Shown here: piece by piece, positions 44,158 through 54,053 of the stretch
Numbering within the stretch: the stretch's first letter is position 1
Layout: the number at the start of each line of letters is the position of its first letter
Source: Bremerella alba
Lineage (GTDB): Bacteria; Planctomycetota; Planctomycetia; Pirellulales; Pirellulaceae
Assembly (NCBI RefSeq): GCF_013618625.1
Contig: NZ_JABRWO010000005.1
Span: forward strand, 124,001-188,000
DNA length: 64,000 bases
Direction of reading: 5' to 3'
Translations under genes and position numbers: made by a program
Notes under the pieces: model-generated
Told to the model about the DNA's origin: nothing
Seen by the model: only the letters and a program-made list of their open reading frames with translations
Databases searched by the model: none

Positions 44158-45651
44158 ATGACCGCGAATCGACCAGGAATATTCGCCCTCTTTGCCTGGT
44201 TAAGTCCCCTCGTATTGGGACTGACTCTGGTAGCTACATCAGTAGCAATCGCTATGGATCCTGCCGAAGCTTCCCTTTCGGTGGTACTGGCTATCGCTGG
44301 CATTATTGTTGCGCTGGTATTGGGCATCGTCCAGAGAACCTCTTACCGCCAACTTTCTCAGACGCTGTTCGACCAGCTCGAAAAGCTGGCAGCAATGTCC
44401 TCAGACGACTTGGACCTCGAGCGTTTTCAACAGCAACTCGCACAGGCTAATCTTTCTGCACGGGCTCAAAGGATTCTGACGGAAATATATCAGTGTATTG
44501 ATCACGACCGAGAAAAGATCTTCGACTTCCAGCAGAAATCTGCCAGCAGTGAAGTCAAAGCACATTTGGCGGAAACACGAGCCGCACAAATCAACTGGGT
44601 CATCGAAGGCCTAACCGAGCCAATCTTGATGGTCAATCAATATGGTGAAATCACTTTGATGAATCCTGCGGCAGTCAAGCTGCTAGGGCTCGAGGACGTG
44701 ACCGAAGGTACGCCACTTGAAAAGGGGATAAGCTGCGATTCGCTCGTTCAGCTATTGCATGAAACCAGACGACGTAAACTAAAATCGACCCGTCTGGCAG
44801 AGCTAGAACTGGAAGATCCTGACAGTGAAAGGCACTGGTACCGTGTCACAGTAAACACTGTCTCAGAAGGAGAGCACGAAGGGGCTGCGGAATCGGGCTT
44901 CGGAGCAGTCGCCGTCATGCGAGACATCAGCGGTTACAAGGCAATCCAGCGACGAAACGCCGAATTCGTCTCAGCGGTTAGCCACGAAATGAAGACCCCC
45001 CTTGCCGGCATCAAGGCCTACACCGAGCTTCTCGCCGATGGAGAAGCAGAAGACGAAGAAACCCGCGACGAATTCCTCGGCGTGATTAGCGGCCAGGCCG
45101 ATCGCCTGCAACGACTGATCGACAACCTTTTAAACCTGGCACGAATCGAAGCAGGCGTGGTGAGCGTCAGCAAGAAGCCTCGCTCTTTAAACGACTTGCT
45201 CGAAGAGGCCGCCGCGATCGTTCAGCCAACGGCCGAACAGAAGCAAATCACCCTCAAGGTCGAGCTTAGCCCGATGTACTTGGGCGTCCTGGCCGATCGC
45301 GACATGATCCTGCAAGCAGCGATCAATCTGCTGTCCAATGCAATCAAGTACACGCCCGATGGCGGCACCGTGAAACTACGCAGCCGGATGTCCGATCGTG
45401 AAGTTCACTTCGAGGTGGAAGACACTGGAGTGGGACTCAGCACGGAAGACTGCGAAATGGTCTTCGAGAAATTCTATCGAGTGAAGAAAGACCAAAAGAT
45501 GGCCTCGGGAACCGGCCTCGGACTTCCACTCGCCAAACATATTGTCGAAGACGTCCACAGCGGGACACTCACCGTCAAAAGTGAATTAGGCAAAGGAAGT
45601 ACCTTCATGATTGCCTTGCCCACCGTTCAAGTGATCGAACACGCGAGCTAA
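44158..45651 (+). CDS. Membrane sensor histidine kinase with PAS domain
   Basis: A 497-residue kinase. Two N-terminal membrane helices (about 9-32 and 40-59) are followed by a helical linker, a PAS domain (about 145-262, VIEGLTEPILMVNQYGEITL) and the HisKA domain with VSHEMKTPLAGIK (His276). The HATPase domain carries the N box (INLLSNAIKYTP), the G1 box VEDTGVGLS and the G2 box GTGLGLPLAKHI. It should phosphorylate the receiver protein 41 bases downstream. The operon continues into a STAS protein and PilB/PilC, so it probably controls the pilus. Confidence 0.92.
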   Translation: MTANRPGIFALFAWLSPLVLGLTLVATSVAIAMDPAEASLSVVLAIAGIIVALVLGIVQRTSYRQLSQTLFDQLEKLAAMSSDDLDLERFQQQLAQANLSARAQRILTEIYQCIDHDREKIFDFQQKSASSEVKAHLAETRAAQINWVIEGLTEPILMVNQYGEITLMNPAAVKLLGLEDVTEGTPLEKGISCDSLVQLLHETRRRKLKSTRLAELELEDPDSERHWYRVTVNTVSEGEHEGAAESGFGAVAVMRDISGYKAIQRRNAEFVSAVSHEMKTPLAGIKAYTELLADGEAEDEETRDEFLGVISGQADRLQRLIDNLLNLARIEAGVVSVSKKPRSLNDLLEEAAAIVQPTAEQKQITLKVELSPMYLGVLADRDMILQAAINLLSNAIKYTPDGGTVKLRSRMSDREVHFEVEDTGVGLSTEDCEMVFEKFYRVKKDQKMASGTGLGLPLAKHIVEDVHSGTLTVKSELGKGSTFMIALPTVQVIEHAS

Positions 45652-45691
45652 TTGCAAAAACACCATACAAGCAGAGAAAGGAATGATTCCC

Positions 45692-46093
45692 ATGCCCGTT
45701 AAAGTCTTGATTGCCGACGACGAAATGCACATTTTGCGTGCCGCTGAATTCAAGCTGAAACGAAGCGGCTTTGAAGTTACGTGCGTGGAAGATGGACAGG
45801 AAGCATGGGAAGCCATTCAAGCGGAACGTCCCGATATCCTGATTACTGACTTCCACATGCCGCGGATGGACGGCCTGGCGCTTTGTCGAACAATTCGCAC
45901 CCATAGTGAAACAGCCGACCTGCCGATCATTATGCTGACGGCTAAAGGATACGACCTTTCCGGCGACGATGGAACGTCCGAACTCGACGTCGCAGCTGTT
46001 TTGGCCAAGCCCTTCAGCCCCCGCGGTCTGGTCCAGTGCATTCAAGAGGTCCTTGAGACCGGCAAGTATGTCCCCAGTGTCGCCACCTTTTAG
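45692..46093 (+). CDS. Response regulator, single receiver domain
   Basis: A 133-residue stand-alone receiver with acidic residues Asp9-Asp10, phosphoacceptor Asp53 in LITDFHMPRMDG, TAK at 83-85 and Lys106 in LAKPFSP. There is no DNA-binding output. The ATG at 45692 has AAAGGA 9 bases upstream; the in-frame ATG at 45683 directly abuts that site and is less likely. It lies between the sensor kinase and STAS genes, so it may signal by protein contact. Confidence 0.9.
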   Translation: MPVKVLIADDEMHILRAAEFKLKRSGFEVTCVEDGQEAWEAIQAERPDILITDFHMPRMDGLALCRTIRTHSETADLPIIMLTAKGYDLSGDDGTSELDVAAVLAKPFSPRGLVQCIQEVLETGKYVPSVATF

Positions 46094-46109
46094 TAACACC
46101 AACTAACGT

Positions 46110-46436
46110 ATGAATCTGTCGACTGAAATTTTTGGTGCCGTCATGGTGGTCCACACTCCCGAAGAACTGGGAGAGGACCAGTCCGACAACGTGCGCGCGT
46201 TTCTCGAATCACGCGAACGCCAGAAGCTGATCGTCGATCTCGACGGAACGGAAACAATCGATAGCATCGGTCTGGAAACCCTTCTCGACGTGCAAGATAC
46301 GCTGCGTGAAAAAGGGGGAGATCTGCGAATTGCGACAACAAACTACGCCAATCGCAAGATTCTGGAAGTCACGCGGATCGATTCGATGCTGGAAGTTTTC
46401 GACAGTGTGCTCGATGCCGTCAAGAGCTTCGCTTAA
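46110..46436 (+). CDS. STAS-domain protein (anti-sigma factor antagonist-like)
   Basis: A 108-residue STAS protein. The phosphorylation loop ETIDSIGLETLLD has Ser52 at the expected site, with flanking strands LIVDLDG and LRIATTN. Members switch partners when this serine is phosphorylated by a kinase of the RsbW type. It follows the receiver gene by 16 bases and precedes pilB by 18, a rare context for STAS proteins and one that suggests control of pilus activity. Confidence 0.88.
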   Translation: MNLSTEIFGAVMVVHTPEELGEDQSDNVRAFLESRERQKLIVDLDGTETIDSIGLETLLDVQDTLREKGGDLRIATTNYANRKILEVTRIDSMLEVFDSVLDAVKSFA

Positions 46437-46454
46437 GCGAAAAGGAAGGATGCC

Positions 46455-48185
46455 ATGGAATCGATGATGAGCACAACGTCAAACGCCCCGCCTCGGCTTG
46501 GTAATCTTTTGATTCGCCGAGGGTACGTAACCGTTGAACAGTTGGAACAAGCGCTCGCCTATCAGAAATTAAGAGGCCAGGGCAAACTCTTAGGTGAAAT
46601 CCTCGTCGAGCTCGATTTTTGCTCCGAAGATCACGTCATCGAGTGTCTAGCAACCGAATACGGCGTGCCTCATGCGCGGCTAGAAGCACGCCTGTACGAC
46701 CCGAAGGTGGTCGACCTGCTTCCACGAGAGTACATCGAAAAGCACGGAATCTTTCCGCTGTTCAAAATTCGTGGTGTACTGAGTGTCGCTCTCTCAGAAC
46801 TCTCGAACCTGTTTCTGATTGAAGAGATCAAGACTCAGACCGGCCTGCAGGTGCAAATTGTCGCGGCGTCTACCAAAGACATCCGCCGCATGATCTCGCA
46901 ACTGCCTGACTCGCGTGTGTTCGTGATCGATGACATCATCGAAGACAACAACGAGACCGAAGTCACGCTGATCGAAGATGCGATCGAAGATATTGGCGAC
47001 GTCGAGGAAATCGCCGGTCAGTCTCCGGTGATCCGCCTGGTGAACTATGTCGTCTACAACGCGGTCAAAGAAGGGGCGAGCGATATCCACATCGAGCCTG
47101 CCGAACGCTGCATGCGAGTGCGTTACCGCATCGATGGCAAGCTCCATAAATCGCTCGAGGTTCCAATTCACTTGCTCAACGCCGTGAGCAGTCGTATCAA
47201 AATCATGGCCGGGCTAGACATCAGCGAACGCCGCTTGCCGCAAGACGGCCGCGTGAACGTGATGCTCGACTCACGCAAGATCGACCTTCGTGTGAGTACC
47301 TTCCCCGGCAATCGCGGCGAGAAGACGGTGATTCGTGTTCTCGACACAAAGAAAGTCACACTCGTTCTTAAGAACCTGGGTTTCGCGGAAGACATTCTCA
47401 CGCGACTCTCGTCCAATGTGCATGCCCCCAACGGCATCGTCCTGGTTACCGGACCGACCGGTAGTGGTAAGTCGACGACGCTTTACGCGGCACTCAACGA
47501 GATCGCCACCATGGAGAACAACATCTGCACGGTGGAAGACCCGATCGAGTATCACTTGCCACTGATCAACCAGTTTCAAGTTCAAGAGCGTGTCGGGCTC
47601 ACGTTTTCGGTTGCCTTGCGTACGTTGTTGCGACAAGACCCCGACGTGATCATGGTGGGTGAAATTCGCGACGAAGAGACAGGACGAACAGCCATTCAAG
47701 CGGCCCTTACTGGTCACTTGGTGCTCAGCACGCTGCACACCAACAACGCTCTTTCGGCGGTTACCCGACTGGTCAACATGGGCGTCGAGCCCTATTTGAT
47801 TGGAGCCGCGTTAAACATGGTTCTGGCCCAACGTCTCGTCCGACGTATCTGCCCGAAGTGCAGCGAATCGTACGAGCCCGACCGCAACCTTCGCCGAGCA
47901 CTCGACCGCATGGGATTCGAGGTCGACTCCTTCCGCCGCGGTGTCGGCTGTCGGGCCTGTCGCAATACGGGGTACAGCGGACGTATTGGCGTTCATGAAC
48001 TACTGACCATCTCGGACGAACTGCGCGATGCAATCGTCAATGGTGCTTCGCTCGCCGAAATGCGTAAGATCGCTCAACACAATAATTCATTGATCGGTAT
48101 GCAACTGGACGGCTATCGCAAGGTGAAAGAAGGAATCACGACGGTAGAAGAAGTGATTCATGCCACCGGGGACATCGTCTATTAA
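46455..48185 (+). CDS. pilB: Type IV pilus assembly/secretion ATPase PilB/GspE
   Basis: A 576-residue hexameric motor ATPase. The N-terminal GspE domain (about 15-150: LGNLLIRRGYVTVEQLEQAL) is followed by the ATPase domain with IHIEPAE, Walker A GPTGSGKSTTLYAA, the Asp box (VEDPIEYHLP), Walker B PDVIMVGEIRD and the His box LSTLHTNNA. A zinc site is formed by CPKC and CRAC. It powers pilus extension at the inner membrane. AAGGAAGG precedes the ATG. The inner-membrane partner pilC follows after 14 bases. Confidence 0.95.
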   Translation: MESMMSTTSNAPPRLGNLLIRRGYVTVEQLEQALAYQKLRGQGKLLGEILVELDFCSEDHVIECLATEYGVPHARLEARLYDPKVVDLLPREYIEKHGIFPLFKIRGVLSVALSELSNLFLIEEIKTQTGLQVQIVAASTKDIRRMISQLPDSRVFVIDDIIEDNNETEVTLIEDAIEDIGDVEEIAGQSPVIRLVNYVVYNAVKEGASDIHIEPAERCMRVRYRIDGKLHKSLEVPIHLLNAVSSRIKIMAGLDISERRLPQDGRVNVMLDSRKIDLRVSTFPGNRGEKTVIRVLDTKKVTLVLKNLGFAEDILTRLSSNVHAPNGIVLVTGPTGSGKSTTLYAALNEIATMENNICTVEDPIEYHLPLINQFQVQERVGLTFSVALRTLLRQDPDVIMVGEIRDEETGRTAIQAALTGHLVLSTLHTNNALSAVTRLVNMGVEPYLIGAALNMVLAQRLVRRICPKCSESYEPDRNLRRALDRMGFEVDSFRRGVGCRACRNTGYSGRIGVHELLTISDELRDAIVNGASLAEMRKIAQHNNSLIGMQLDGYRKVKEGITTVEEVIHATGDIVY

Positions 48186-48199
48186 GTAAGCAACAAGCT

Positions 48200-49396
48200 A
48201 TGCAAACCTTCGCCTATCAAGCCAAAGACAAGCTCGGAAACATTCACGACAGTTCCATCGATGCCGATAGCGTCGATGAAGCACGCGGCGTGCTAGCCGG
48301 CGATGGTCTGCAGTTAATCTCGATCGAAGAAGAAGCTTCCGGCGGGTTTTCGCTCGGCGGCAGCCGCATCTCGAAGCATGACATCATTTACATGACCAGT
48401 CAGCTTTCGGTGATGGTCGAAACAGGCATTAACCTTTCGACCGCTCTCGCGGGAATCGCCTCGCAGGAAAAGAACGAAGCCCTGAAGAAGCTCATCCTCG
48501 AGATTAAGAAAGAAGTCGAAGGGGGCGAAGACTTCTCGATGGTGCTGGCGAAATATCCCAAGTACTTCGATCAGACCTACATCGCTTTGATTCGGGCGAG
48601 TGAACAGACAGGCCTCATGGGCGAGATGCTCGAGAAGGTGGCCCTCTACCTTCGCAAGGAAGCAGAAACTAAAGGCAAGATCCGAGCAGCACTCGCCTAT
48701 CCAGCCGTGATGGTATTGCTGGCATGCGGCGTGACAATCTTTCTGTTGACGTTCGTGCTTCCCAAATTCGAGCCATTGTTTAATCGCAAAGGGGTGAAGC
48801 TGCCTGGGCCGACCATCTTTATGATGACGGCTTCGGACTTCCTCTTGAATTATTGGATGTACTGGATCCCGGCCTTGATCGCTGCTGGCGTGGCCTTCTT
48901 CTTTTTCCGCCGAAGTGAATCCGGCAAAAAGATCATCGATACCGTGAAGCTCAATATCCCCATCATCGGGCCGATGATTCGCAAGGTGACCATTGCCCGA
49001 AGTCTTAACACGCTCGGTACCCTGGTTCGCAGCGATGTCCCCATGCTGCAGTGCCTGGAACTAACGTCGCAGGTTTGCAATAACGCCAACTACTCTCAAC
49101 TTTGGCGCAACGTGATCGAAGCCGTTACCTCAGGCAGTCAGATTCATGAGAGCTTGCGAAAGAGTCAGCTGTTTCCAGCAACGATCGTGCAAATGATTGC
49201 CGCTGGGGAAGAAACGGGTCGCCTGGACGATGTGCTCGAGAAAGTGAGCAACCACTACGAACACGACGTCGATCTTTCGATCAAAACCACCACGAGCATG
49301 ATTGAGCCGATCATGATCGCCGTGATGGGGGTCGTCGTGGGGGGGATCGCGCTGGCACTGCTGATGCCCATCTTCTCGCTCAGCCGTAACGTCTAA
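48200..49396 (+). CDS. pilC: Type IV pilus/type II secretion inner membrane protein PilC/GspF
   Basis: A 398-residue protein with the usual duplicated cytoplasmic GspF domains (about 65-190 and 268-390) and three membrane helices near 170-195, 220-238 and 372-393. Motifs include MTSQLSVMVETGINLSTAL, YIALIRASEQTGLMGEMLEK and its counterpart VQMIAAGEETGRLDDVLEKV. It forms the inner-membrane platform that the PilB motor turns. The length is standard. It is the last gene of this operon. Confidence 0.95.
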   Translation: MQTFAYQAKDKLGNIHDSSIDADSVDEARGVLAGDGLQLISIEEEASGGFSLGGSRISKHDIIYMTSQLSVMVETGINLSTALAGIASQEKNEALKKLILEIKKEVEGGEDFSMVLAKYPKYFDQTYIALIRASEQTGLMGEMLEKVALYLRKEAETKGKIRAALAYPAVMVLLACGVTIFLLTFVLPKFEPLFNRKGVKLPGPTIFMMTASDFLLNYWMYWIPALIAAGVAFFFFRRSESGKKIIDTVKLNIPIIGPMIRKVTIARSLNTLGTLVRSDVPMLQCLELTSQVCNNANYSQLWRNVIEAVTSGSQIHESLRKSQLFPATIVQMIAAGEETGRLDDVLEKVSNHYEHDVDLSIKTTTSMIEPIMIAVMGVVVGGIALALLMPIFSLSRNV

Positions 49397-49606
49397 AACG
49401 CACGCTGCCGATCGCGAAAAGTCCTTTTCACAAGCCATTCGAGGGGGCAAGTCTGCTGGCAGGCGGATGCAAAATTCGCGTGACCGGTACAGCTTAACAG
49501 GTAGCCCCTACTGCCAGCACCTTAGGGACCATTTCGTCGTTCAGAACGTCCCGGTCCGTTCCGATCCTTCTACGGTCGAATCTCTTTCCTGGCTCAGGAC
49601 ATATTC

Positions 49607-49786
49607 ATGAGTACTTCCGCGCGAATCGCTAATATTGTCGACGAACTTTGCCGACGCCAGGATCAAGTTCTGAAAGAACTGGACACCCTCGACCAGCAGA
49701 TCGAGCAAGTCTTGAAGTCGCTTGCCCCCAAGCCTGAGCCGGCCACGATTCCCGTTGCTGTGCAATCCGATCGCAAAGCTGCTTAG
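49607..49786 (+). CDS. Small coiled-coil protein (59 aa)
   Basis: A 59-residue gene, easily overlooked for its size. AGGA lies 9 bases before the ATG at 49607. The middle (about residues 8-40) is a heptad-like coiled coil with many Leu, Val and Gln, ending in PKPEPATIPVAVQ and a basic tail. It lies 210 bases after pilC and 3 bases before the convergent ubiB end. A link to the pilus operon is possible. Confidence 0.55.
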   Translation: MSTSARIANIVDELCRRQDQVLKELDTLDQQIEQVLKSLAPKPEPATIPVAVQSDRKAA

Positions 49787-49789
49787 CGA

Positions 49790-51475
49790 TTACTCGCGAT
49801 CCAGCTTGCCAGAGCGATTGATCGCCATCACCAGGCGAAAACCGAGTGCAAAGCTGATCACCAGGCCGATTGCACCGGGGATCGAGATATCTTGCATCTG
49901 CAGCCACCCTTCGTCCTTAAAGAGCAGGGGAGGGACGTCTGAGCTGAGCATCTGCGACGACCCCATGAACAGCGCCGCCGTCATGATCCCCATCACCATA
50001 CGGTTGACCGATGGTTCGAGCCGGCGGTGATCGAGGTGAATGTCGAACTTGCCGAGCCGCACCAGTTCCAGAATCTCGCTAATGCGTCGCGGCATCACCT
50101 CAGCCAGGCGTTCCAGTTCGTTATACATCCGCCACATTTTCCGCAGTCTTCGCGACGGCGAGAAACGTTTCATCATGATGCGCCGGCGATGCTTGTGAAA
50201 CAGCTCACTTAAGCTGAACTGGGGATTCAGCATTCGTCCCGTGCCGTCGAGCATCATCATCGTCTTCAACAACATGGTGACCTGCGGGGGCAACTGAATG
50301 CGATAATTCCGCACGATCTTAAACATTTCGTTCACCGCGTCGGCGAAGTTCAGCCCCTCGAGCTGTTGATTTGCGAAATCCGAGACATAGTCATTCGCGT
50401 CACGCCGCAACGAGCGTTCATCCAAATCTGGTGGGGTCGAGCCAATGCGGACGATCGTGGCCGTCAGTAGTTCGGCGTCACGCCCGGTGATTCCCATCAA
50501 CAAGTCTTCAATATCTTCTCGCAAACGATCATCGATCCGGCCGACCATTCCGAAATCGAGCAAACCAATCACGTCCCCAGGTAGCAGCACCATGTTGCCG
50601 GGATGAGGATCGGCATGATAGAAGCCGGTGTCAAAGATCATGTGCATGTACAGTTCGGCACCACGCCGGGCCACTTCGCTGAGGTCGATCCCCTCGGCCA
50701 CCAAGCGTTCGTGCTCGTTGAGTTTGATCCCGTCGATGTACTCCATCGTCAGAATCCGCGGCGTGCACAGATCGGGATAGACCTTCGGAATTTGCACGGT
50801 ATCGTTATGCTCGAAGGCCGCTTCGAATTGCATAATGTTGCGTTCTTCACGACCGAAATCAAGTTCGCGTCGCAGCGCCCGTTGGAACTCGGCGACAGTT
50901 GCCTTGGGGTGATAGTCGCGGAACTCGGGGACGTTTTCTGCCAAAGCTGCCAGGCCGGTCAGAATGTCGAGATCTTCCGAGACCTTCTTCTCGATGCCGT
51001 GATGCTGGACCTTGACGACGACCTTCTCGCCTGTAAACAACCGAGCAAGGTGCACTTGGCCAATCGATGCCGAGGCGAGTGCTTTGTCTTCGAAGGTAGA
51101 AAATAACTGATCAATCGGCTGACCAAGCTCTTCTTCGATCAACTTGCGGACCTGCTCCGGCGGATCGGCCGGCACATTGGCTTGTAGCCGCTTGAGTTCT
51201 TCCGCCTGATCGACACCTACAATATCGGGCCGCGTGCTGAGAATCTGTCCCAGCTTAATGAATGTGGGGCCAAGGTCCTCCAAAGCCATCCGAATCCTCG
51301 CCTCACGCGTATATTTGGCGAGAACTTCTCCATCCTTGTCTTTAAGAAATCCCTTGGCAAAGTCGAAGTGGAAACGCTGAATCCAGTCCGCCAGGCCGTA
51401 CCGGCTGAGCACCGATAGAATCTCGGTCCAGCGGTTAACGTTGCGATAAAGCTGGGGGATGTTGGTAAGTCTCAT
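49790..51475 (-). CDS. ABC1/UbiB-family atypical protein kinase
   Basis: A 561-residue UbiB-like protein. Visible family blocks are LGPTFIKLGQILSTRPD (the KxGQ motif), LASASIGQVHLARL, VVVKVQHHGI, the kinase-like core LMHMIFDTGFYHADPHPGN and LLDFGMVGR. Two C-terminal membrane helices end the protein (about 505-520 and 535-555). In other bacteria UbiB acts in ubiquinone synthesis or lipid handling. The start at 51475 is preferred; an ATG at 51523 would add 16 residues. It is convergent with the 59-residue gene and unrelated to its neighbours. Confidence 0.9.
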   Translation of the reverse strand: MRLTNIPQLYRNVNRWTEILSVLSRYGLADWIQRFHFDFAKGFLKDKDGEVLAKYTREARIRMALEDLGPTFIKLGQILSTRPDIVGVDQAEELKRLQANVPADPPEQVRKLIEEELGQPIDQLFSTFEDKALASASIGQVHLARLFTGEKVVVKVQHHGIEKKVSEDLDILTGLAALAENVPEFRDYHPKATVAEFQRALRRELDFGREERNIMQFEAAFEHNDTVQIPKVYPDLCTPRILTMEYIDGIKLNEHERLVAEGIDLSEVARRGAELYMHMIFDTGFYHADPHPGNMVLLPGDVIGLLDFGMVGRIDDRLREDIEDLLMGITGRDAELLTATIVRIGSTPPDLDERSLRRDANDYVSDFANQQLEGLNFADAVNEMFKIVRNYRIQLPPQVTMLLKTMMMLDGTGRMLNPQFSLSELFHKHRRRIMMKRFSPSRRLRKMWRMYNELERLAEVMPRRISEILELVRLGKFDIHLDHRRLEPSVNRMVMGIMTAALFMGSSQMLSSDVPPLLFKDEGWLQMQDISIPGAIGLVISFALGFRLVMAINRSGKLDRE

Positions 51476-51722
51476 GAATCTTCTCAAAGGAGGTTGATTC
51501 CCCTTTCCTATGAATTCAAGCATCTACGTGCAAGCTAAGCGGTAGAAAGTCTTGACCGCCTCAGCATAATGCCGCAAACTTTCCATGTCCGCACTTCCTG
51601 GACCAAATTTACGCTGTCTGGGGCAGAGTAGGGCCGTTTCGTCCGATTTTTCGTGCGATTACCCCTTATAATGCGGCAAACCTCGAAATCCTGACCCGTT
51701 GCCCTCCGACGGAAACCCACTC

Positions 51723-52979
51723 ATGAAAATCATCGTTCCCGCCGTTCTACTTCTCACTACCCTTGTTTCGTCCGCGTTTGCGGAAAATTGGCCCTCCTGG
51801 CGTGGTCCCGATAATCAAGGGATCAGTTCCGAGAAAAACCTGCCCACCCAGTGGAGTGCCGACAAGAATATCGCCTGGCGTTTGCCCATGCCAGGGGCAG
51901 CCGGTTCTACACCGATCGTTTGGGATGATCACATCTTCCTCACTTCCGTCGCCGACAACGACCTGATATTGATGTGTGTCGGTACTGATGGCGTCGAAAA
52001 GTGGCGACGTGTCATGGGTAGCGGCAACCAAGACGTCCGCGGCGACGAAGGCAACTCGGCTGCTCCCTCTCCTTCGACCGACGGAAAGCATGTCTGGGCA
52101 TTCTTCTCAAACGGATCGCTTGCCTGCTTCGACTTCGAGGGCAACGAAATCTGGCAAATCGACGTGCAGGAAAAGTACGGCGAGTTCGATATTCAGTTCG
52201 GCTTGACCAGCACCCCGGTACTGCATAACGACAAAATCTACCTACAACTGATCCACAGCGGCGGAGCCAAGGTCGTGGCAATCGAGAAAGCCACCGGCAA
52301 AGAGGCCTGGGTCACCGATCGCACAAGCGACGCTCGCCTGGAATGCGAACACAGCTATGCCTCGCCAATCGTGTACGCTGGCGAGGAAGCCCAATTCCTG
52401 TTGACCCACGGCGCGGACTACTCGATCGCGTACGATTTGGAAACAGGCGACGAGATCTGGCGCGTAGGCGGATTGCATCCACCCGGTCGTTATGACGTCA
52501 CCCTTCGCTTTGTTTCATCACCCGTCGCTAAGGATGGGATGGTGATTGTCCCCTCTGCCAAACGCGGCATCACGGTCGCTGTGAAAACGACCAGCAAGGG
52601 CAACATCACCGACAAGAAAGAGTTCTACGACTGGACCCACGAAGTCACGCCCGACGTTCCTTCGCCACTGATCTTGGGAGACCTAGTTTACCTTTGTCGA
52701 GAAAACGGCAACCTGATCGTCTTGGAAAAGGATTCGGGCAAGCAGTTGTACGAGGAACGCACCAACCGCATTCGCCATCGGGCTTCCCCGGTATATGCCG
52801 ACGGCAAGATTTATCTTACCGGTCGCGACGGCATGGTAACCGTGGTGCAACCAGGCCGAGAGTTTAAGATCCTGGCCCAAAACGAATTAGGCGAAGCGAT
52901 TGCAGCCTCACCGGTAATTAGCAACGGTCGAATCTACCTGCGGACGTTCGACGCCCTCTGGGCTATCGGAAGTGAGTAG
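51723..52979 (+). CDS. Secreted PQQ-binding-like beta-propeller protein
   Basis: A 418-residue protein with a signal peptide (about 1-20, ending SAFA) followed by repeated PQQ/WD-like blades. The ENWPSWRGPDNQGIS N-terminus and blade motifs such as KATGKEAWVTD, LETGDEIWRVGG and YADGKIYLTGRDGMVTVV are typical of the planctomycetal outer-surface or periplasmic family. It is likely an eight-bladed propeller, related in fold to BamB; no catalytic residues were seen. It is a single gene. Confidence 0.9.
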   Translation: MKIIVPAVLLLTTLVSSAFAENWPSWRGPDNQGISSEKNLPTQWSADKNIAWRLPMPGAAGSTPIVWDDHIFLTSVADNDLILMCVGTDGVEKWRRVMGSGNQDVRGDEGNSAAPSPSTDGKHVWAFFSNGSLACFDFEGNEIWQIDVQEKYGEFDIQFGLTSTPVLHNDKIYLQLIHSGGAKVVAIEKATGKEAWVTDRTSDARLECEHSYASPIVYAGEEAQFLLTHGADYSIAYDLETGDEIWRVGGLHPPGRYDVTLRFVSSPVAKDGMVIVPSAKRGITVAVKTTSKGNITDKKEFYDWTHEVTPDVPSPLILGDLVYLCRENGNLIVLEKDSGKQLYEERTNRIRHRASPVYADGKIYLTGRDGMVTVVQPGREFKILAQNELGEAIAASPVISNGRIYLRTFDALWAIGSE

Positions 52980-53091
52980 TTTCTTTCATTGGCTATCCAG
53001 GTTGGTGGCAAACCGGTATTTCCTGAATAATCGTTACTCTTGAGCCGATAAGAGCCCTAAGAGATTGACCGATTCGTAGGGTCTACCACCA

Positions 53092-54051
53092 ATGCCACCA
53101 GCTAGCAAAACCGATAGTGCCATGCGTATTTGCTTTGCTCTCCTGCTTACGTTTTCCTGTTTTTCATCCACGGCTATCTGGGCTCAGAACCCAGTCGTGC
53201 CGGGGCAAGGCCAACGTGTTTGGTTCGACGATCTGGAAGACGAAGCTTGGGAATACATCGACAACCATCCCAAGTCGAGCCACGAACAAGACAAGAACAT
53301 CCGCCTGCCTGGTGGAATGTCGAAGAACAAGCTGTGGGGCGAGAGCAGCAAACGGGGCCACCCTGACTACGTTCGTCGCGTGGAAACTCCCGAAGGTGGT
53401 ATCCCTGGCAGTGAAGGCGCTCTGCTGATGATGACACTGCAGTCCAACATCCCGTTCCGTGCGAGCAATGAACTGGGGCAGGACGACTTCATCTGCCGCG
53501 TCCCTGGCAATTACTCGGTACGTCAGTACCCAAGTGCCTTAACGCGGGTTTATCTGCCACCATTCGAGAAGTGGGAACAGCACAAGGGCGCCGCCACTTT
53601 CGGTTTCCGCACGACCTGTACCGGCAGCCGCTCGAAAAAGAAGGGGGTCGGCCTCTTCAGCTACACATCGAACGAAACCGAAGAGAACTGGCCTGGCATT
53701 TTTCTCGAATATCAACCGGCCAAGCCCGGCACCGAACAAGAGCCTGCCGCCCAGTGGATCATTCGCGGGGCACCATACGGAGACGTGCGAGGCCCGAAGG
53801 TTAGCGTCGATCAGCTCGGATGGTGGACGATCGGCATGTCGTTCACGCCAGATGGCCGTTGCCACTATTTCATCTCGCAAGGTCCAGAAGCCCTGACCGC
53901 ACAGGACATGGTCGCCTCGTACTTACCGTACAACTACAAGATCGAAACGGTAAGTGGAATGTTCTTCAATGTCTTCAACCTCGATAACGGCAAGAGTTGG
54001 TCGACTCCATGGGTTGTCGATGATCCGGCCTTTCACGTGGGTCGACGTTAA
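53092..54051 (+). CDS. Secreted protein of unknown function
   Basis: A 319-residue protein with a signal peptide after a short N-terminal tail (about 11-31, ending IWAQ). The mature part is rich in Trp, Gly and aromatic residues and has a beta-sheet character (VWFDDLEDEAWEYIDNHP, FGFRTTCTGSRSKKKGVGLF, QLGWWTIGMSFTPDG). It could be a jelly-roll or concanavalin-like domain but I do not recognise it. AGGG about 10 bases upstream supports 53092; an in-frame ATG at 53122 is possible. It converges with the ComEA gene two bases beyond its stop. Confidence 0.75.
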   Translation: MPPASKTDSAMRICFALLLTFSCFSSTAIWAQNPVVPGQGQRVWFDDLEDEAWEYIDNHPKSSHEQDKNIRLPGGMSKNKLWGESSKRGHPDYVRRVETPEGGIPGSEGALLMMTLQSNIPFRASNELGQDDFICRVPGNYSVRQYPSALTRVYLPPFEKWEQHKGAATFGFRTTCTGSRSKKKGVGLFSYTSNETEENWPGIFLEYQPAKPGTEQEPAAQWIIRGAPYGDVRGPKVSVDQLGWWTIGMSFTPDGRCHYFISQGPEALTAQDMVASYLPYNYKIETVSGMFFNVFNLDNGKSWSTPWVVDDPAFHVGRR

Positions 54052-54053
54052 AT

